Assembly (NCBI GenBank): GCA_003224665.1
Contig: QHZM01000015.1
Span: 1-7,738 of the forward strand
Direction: 5' to 3'
Length of the DNA stretch: 7,738 nt
DNA from: Acidobacteriota bacterium
GTDB taxonomy: Bacteria > Acidobacteriota > Terriglobia > UBA7540
Shown here: piece by piece, positions 6,264 to 7,738 of the stretch
Numbering within the stretch: the stretch's first letter is position 1
How the letters are laid out: every line of letters begins with the position of its first letter
Translations under genes and position numbers: made by a program
Notes under the pieces: generated by a model
What the model saw: the letters and a program-made list of their open reading frames with translations, nothing else
What the model was told of the DNA's origin: nothing
Databases searched by the model: none

Positions 6264-6291
6264 TAGATAGCACGCCCAGGCTGATTGTCAA
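6264..6291 (-). promoter_or_regulatory. Putative sigma-70-type promoter of the SDR gene
   Basis: On the - strand a perfect TTGACA (6291-6286) is followed by 16 bp and TATCTA (6269-6264), preceded by TGC, which resembles an extended -10. The predicted start point near 6257 lies only about 7 bp before the ATG at 6250. The transcript would be almost leaderless, in line with the lack of a Shine-Dalgarno. Confidence 0.5.
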
Positions 6292-6396
6292 GTGGCGGAG
6301 AGGGCTTGCTCGGGCGCTCGCACCGCGGGCCCGAAGGACTTCGGGGAGACTCTTTCGCTGACGGGCGGTCGCCCGGGAGCAGCGACGCTAATAAAC

Positions 6397-6425
6397 CAGG
6401 CCTCTCGCTTCGGGCGAAAGGCCTG
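6397..6425 (-). terminator. Hairpin, probable intrinsic terminator of the DUF3500-like gene
   Basis: CAGGCCT (6397-6403) pairs with AGGCCTG (6419-6425), and an inner TCGC/GCGA stem closes a TTCGG loop. On the - strand the hairpin is followed by GTTTATTAG, a short T-rich tract. It lies about 90 bp beyond the stop codon of the DUF3500-like gene and about 105 bp upstream of the SDR promoter, a sensible place for a terminator. The rest of the 265-bp gap at 6251-6515 shows no gene. Confidence 0.55.
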
Positions 6426-6515
6426 TTGCTGGGATCGCCGTAAGGAGTAGGGCGTGGCGGTTAGTCCGAGACTGCGCGGGAACTCCGGAGTCGTCTGAGC
6501 GCGTCCCTTCCCCCC

Positions 6516-7520
6516 TCAAGCCCGCGCGCGGATATTCACCCAGACGTGGACGTGCGGCGAGCCGCGGAAGTACCAGACCATCGTCGGGCTCTCAAGCTGC
6601 CAGACGTCCCAAACGCCGTCGTTGCCGATGTCCATGTTCTTGAAGAAGGACATCGAAAGCGCGTCGAACCCGCCCTGGGCCTTAATGTCAGCCATCGCCT
6701 TCTGCCGGTCTTTCTCGCGGAAAGGCAGCAGGAGGTCGTGCAGCACTTCTTCGACGAGCTGCCTTTGGTCCCGTGTCATTTCCGAGACGGGCAGGCCGAC
6801 CGGTCGCTCGTTCGGCTTGCTGAGGTCCACGGTGGCCGTGCCCTGTTCCTGGCGCGGGTCGCCGAGCAGGGCGATTTTCCGCTGCTTGCCGTCGAGGGCC
6901 TTGAAGACTTCGTTGGCGCGCTGGGCCTGGTACCAGTAAACGTTTTTCGGATGGTCGGCCTTCTCATTAAAGCCCTGCGAAGCGTGCCCGTAAAAGATGG
7001 GCCCGCCGAAGGCCACGCCTTCCACGGAGTCGCCGTCGCACCGGGCCGTGCAATGCCGCCCGGTCAAAACGAATTCGAAAGCGCCTGTGCCGGGCTCGCC
7101 GAACAGGGCGATGGAATAGTTCCCCAGCCCGCCCGCGTCTTCGTTGATGTGGTAGAAGACCTTGTCCGCAAACTCCGGATTGTGCAGGTTGCGGAAAATC
7201 TCCGTAATCATCGCCTGCTGATCGGGCGTAAAGAATTCGCCAATCTTGATGGGCGTGATGTGCCAGTTGTTGTCCACCTGGGACTGGAGGGGATGACCGA
7301 AAGGAAACGCGACCTTCTGTCGCTGCTCGGCTGTCAAGCTCTGGTGGAGCGTGGCGACCAGCGTTTCCGACCTCTGGCTTAGGTCGGGTTTGCTCGGGAC
7401 ACGCGCGGGAGTCCCCTGGATGATCGGGACAGCCGCCGTCGTCGCCAGGCCGACGCTTCCCATGGCCACCGTCTTTAGAAAACGTCTACGGTCGAATTCG
7501 TCGCAGTCAGGGCATCGCAT
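6516..7520 (-). CDS. Tat-exported DUF3500-like protein
   Basis: The protein has 334 residues. The N terminus MRCPDCDEFDRRRFLKT holds a twin-arginine motif (RRRFLK, 11-16) followed by a hydrophobic stretch (about 17-35), so the protein is probably exported folded through Tat. The mature part begins with LHQSLTAEQRQKVAFPFGHP and an NNWH block, then GNYSIALFGEPGTGAFEF, a TGRHCT segment, FGGPIFYG and a terminal SPHVHVWVNI. This pattern matches the DUF3500 family as I remember it; its function is unknown. The start at 7520 is chosen over in-frame upstream codons (an ATG-like start at 7628) because AGGAAGG at 7535-7529 sits 8 bp before it and the Tat motif lies directly behind it. A CPxC motif precedes the Tat motif, which is unusual. 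The gene is probably monocistronic, with a terminator-like hairpin downstream. Confidence 0.85.
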   Translation of the reverse strand: MRCPDCDEFDRRRFLKTVAMGSVGLATTAAVPIIQGTPARVPSKPDLSQRSETLVATLHQSLTAEQRQKVAFPFGHPLQSQVDNNWHITPIKIGEFFTPDQQAMITEIFRNLHNPEFADKVFYHINEDAGGLGNYSIALFGEPGTGAFEFVLTGRHCTARCDGDSVEGVAFGGPIFYGHASQGFNEKADHPKNVYWYQAQRANEVFKALDGKQRKIALLGDPRQEQGTATVDLSKPNERPVGLPVSEMTRDQRQLVEEVLHDLLLPFREKDRQKAMADIKAQGGFDALSMSFFKNMDIGNDGVWDVWQLESPTMVWYFRGSPHVHVWVNIRARA

Positions 7521-7528
7521 GGCATTCA

Positions 7529-7535
7529 CCTTCCT
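7529..7535 (-). promoter_or_regulatory. Shine-Dalgarno of the DUF3500-like gene
   Basis: AGGAAGG on the - strand lies 8 bp before the ATG at 7520. It decides the start against the longer frame beginning at 7628, and it is the clearest ribosome binding site in the window. Confidence 0.8.
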
Positions 7536-7644
7536 TTTGGGGTGTGCGGGCTGACCATGTCTCAGTTCCCGCGCGGCCGTCTCCCCTCCTCGCCGGGGAC
7601 AGGGCCGGCGCGCGGCAAACCCCGCCACGGTCGCCCCCGAGCAT

Positions 7645-7674
7645 ACCGTAGAAGCAAACCGAATAATACATCAA
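7645..7674 (-). promoter_or_regulatory. Weak candidate promoter of the DUF3500-like gene
   Basis: In an AT-richer patch of a GC-rich upstream region, the - strand shows TTGATG (7674-7669), an 18-bp spacer and TACGGT (7650-7645). The leader would be about 120 nt. Only the key bases of the -10 match. The remainder of 7521-7738 is very GC-rich, and I see no gene in it. Confidence 0.28.
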
Positions 7675-7738
7675 GTCGTCCCGCCGCCCTTCCCCGTCCA
7701 GGAAGAGAGCCGGCGTCCCGCGCGAGGCGAACGCGGAC

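Noticed and set aside
6546..7382. 278-codon + strand frame
   Set aside because: Antisense of the DUF3500-like gene, which has a Shine-Dalgarno, Tat signal and family motifs on the opposite strand.

Overview
The window looks like a chromosomal segment of an Acidobacteriota bacterium. The main reasons are a fragment of the 'VWFA-related Acidobacterial domain' family (TIGR03436-like), high GC with strong GC3 in the flanking genes, and two promoter-like sites so close to their start codons that the transcripts would be nearly leaderless. This assignment is inference; no rRNA or other marker gene is present.

Layout. On the + strand: the 3' part of a VWFA-related secreted protein (2-1235, reading frame broken near 680), then a complete adenine DNA glycosylase MutY (1251-2342), then a membrane transglutaminase of the TgpA type (2454-4673). 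On the - strand, converging on these: a Tat-exported DUF3500-like protein (7520-6516) with a good Shine-Dalgarno and a terminator-like hairpin behind it, then a short-chain dehydrogenase/reductase (6250-5667). The reductase carries an internal out-of-frame deletion that removes its catalytic Tyr/Lys region.

Between the convergent tgpA-like and SDR genes lies the most unusual part, 4672-5672. It has two arrays of a degenerate heptamer (AGGCAGT), 12 units on the left and 22 units in inverted orientation on the right. They enclose about 760 bp of lower-GC DNA holding a doubtful small ORF, a strong potential RNA hairpin, and a gene for a four-helix-bundle (S23 / 23S rRNA intervening-sequence / Avd-fold) protein. 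The first heptamer of each array supplies the TAG stop codon of the flanking gene. The whole looks like a discrete cassette inserted exactly between two convergent genes. It is not an rRNA intervening sequence, and no reverse transcriptase is present, so it is not a recognisable diversity-generating retroelement. It is the best candidate here for an undescribed element.

Otherwise the genes are ordinary housekeeping and envelope functions: DNA repair, membrane/periplasmic transglutaminase and exported proteins. No shared pathway is evident. Two of the five flanking genes carry family-inconsistent internal deletions, which may be real decay or assembly errors.
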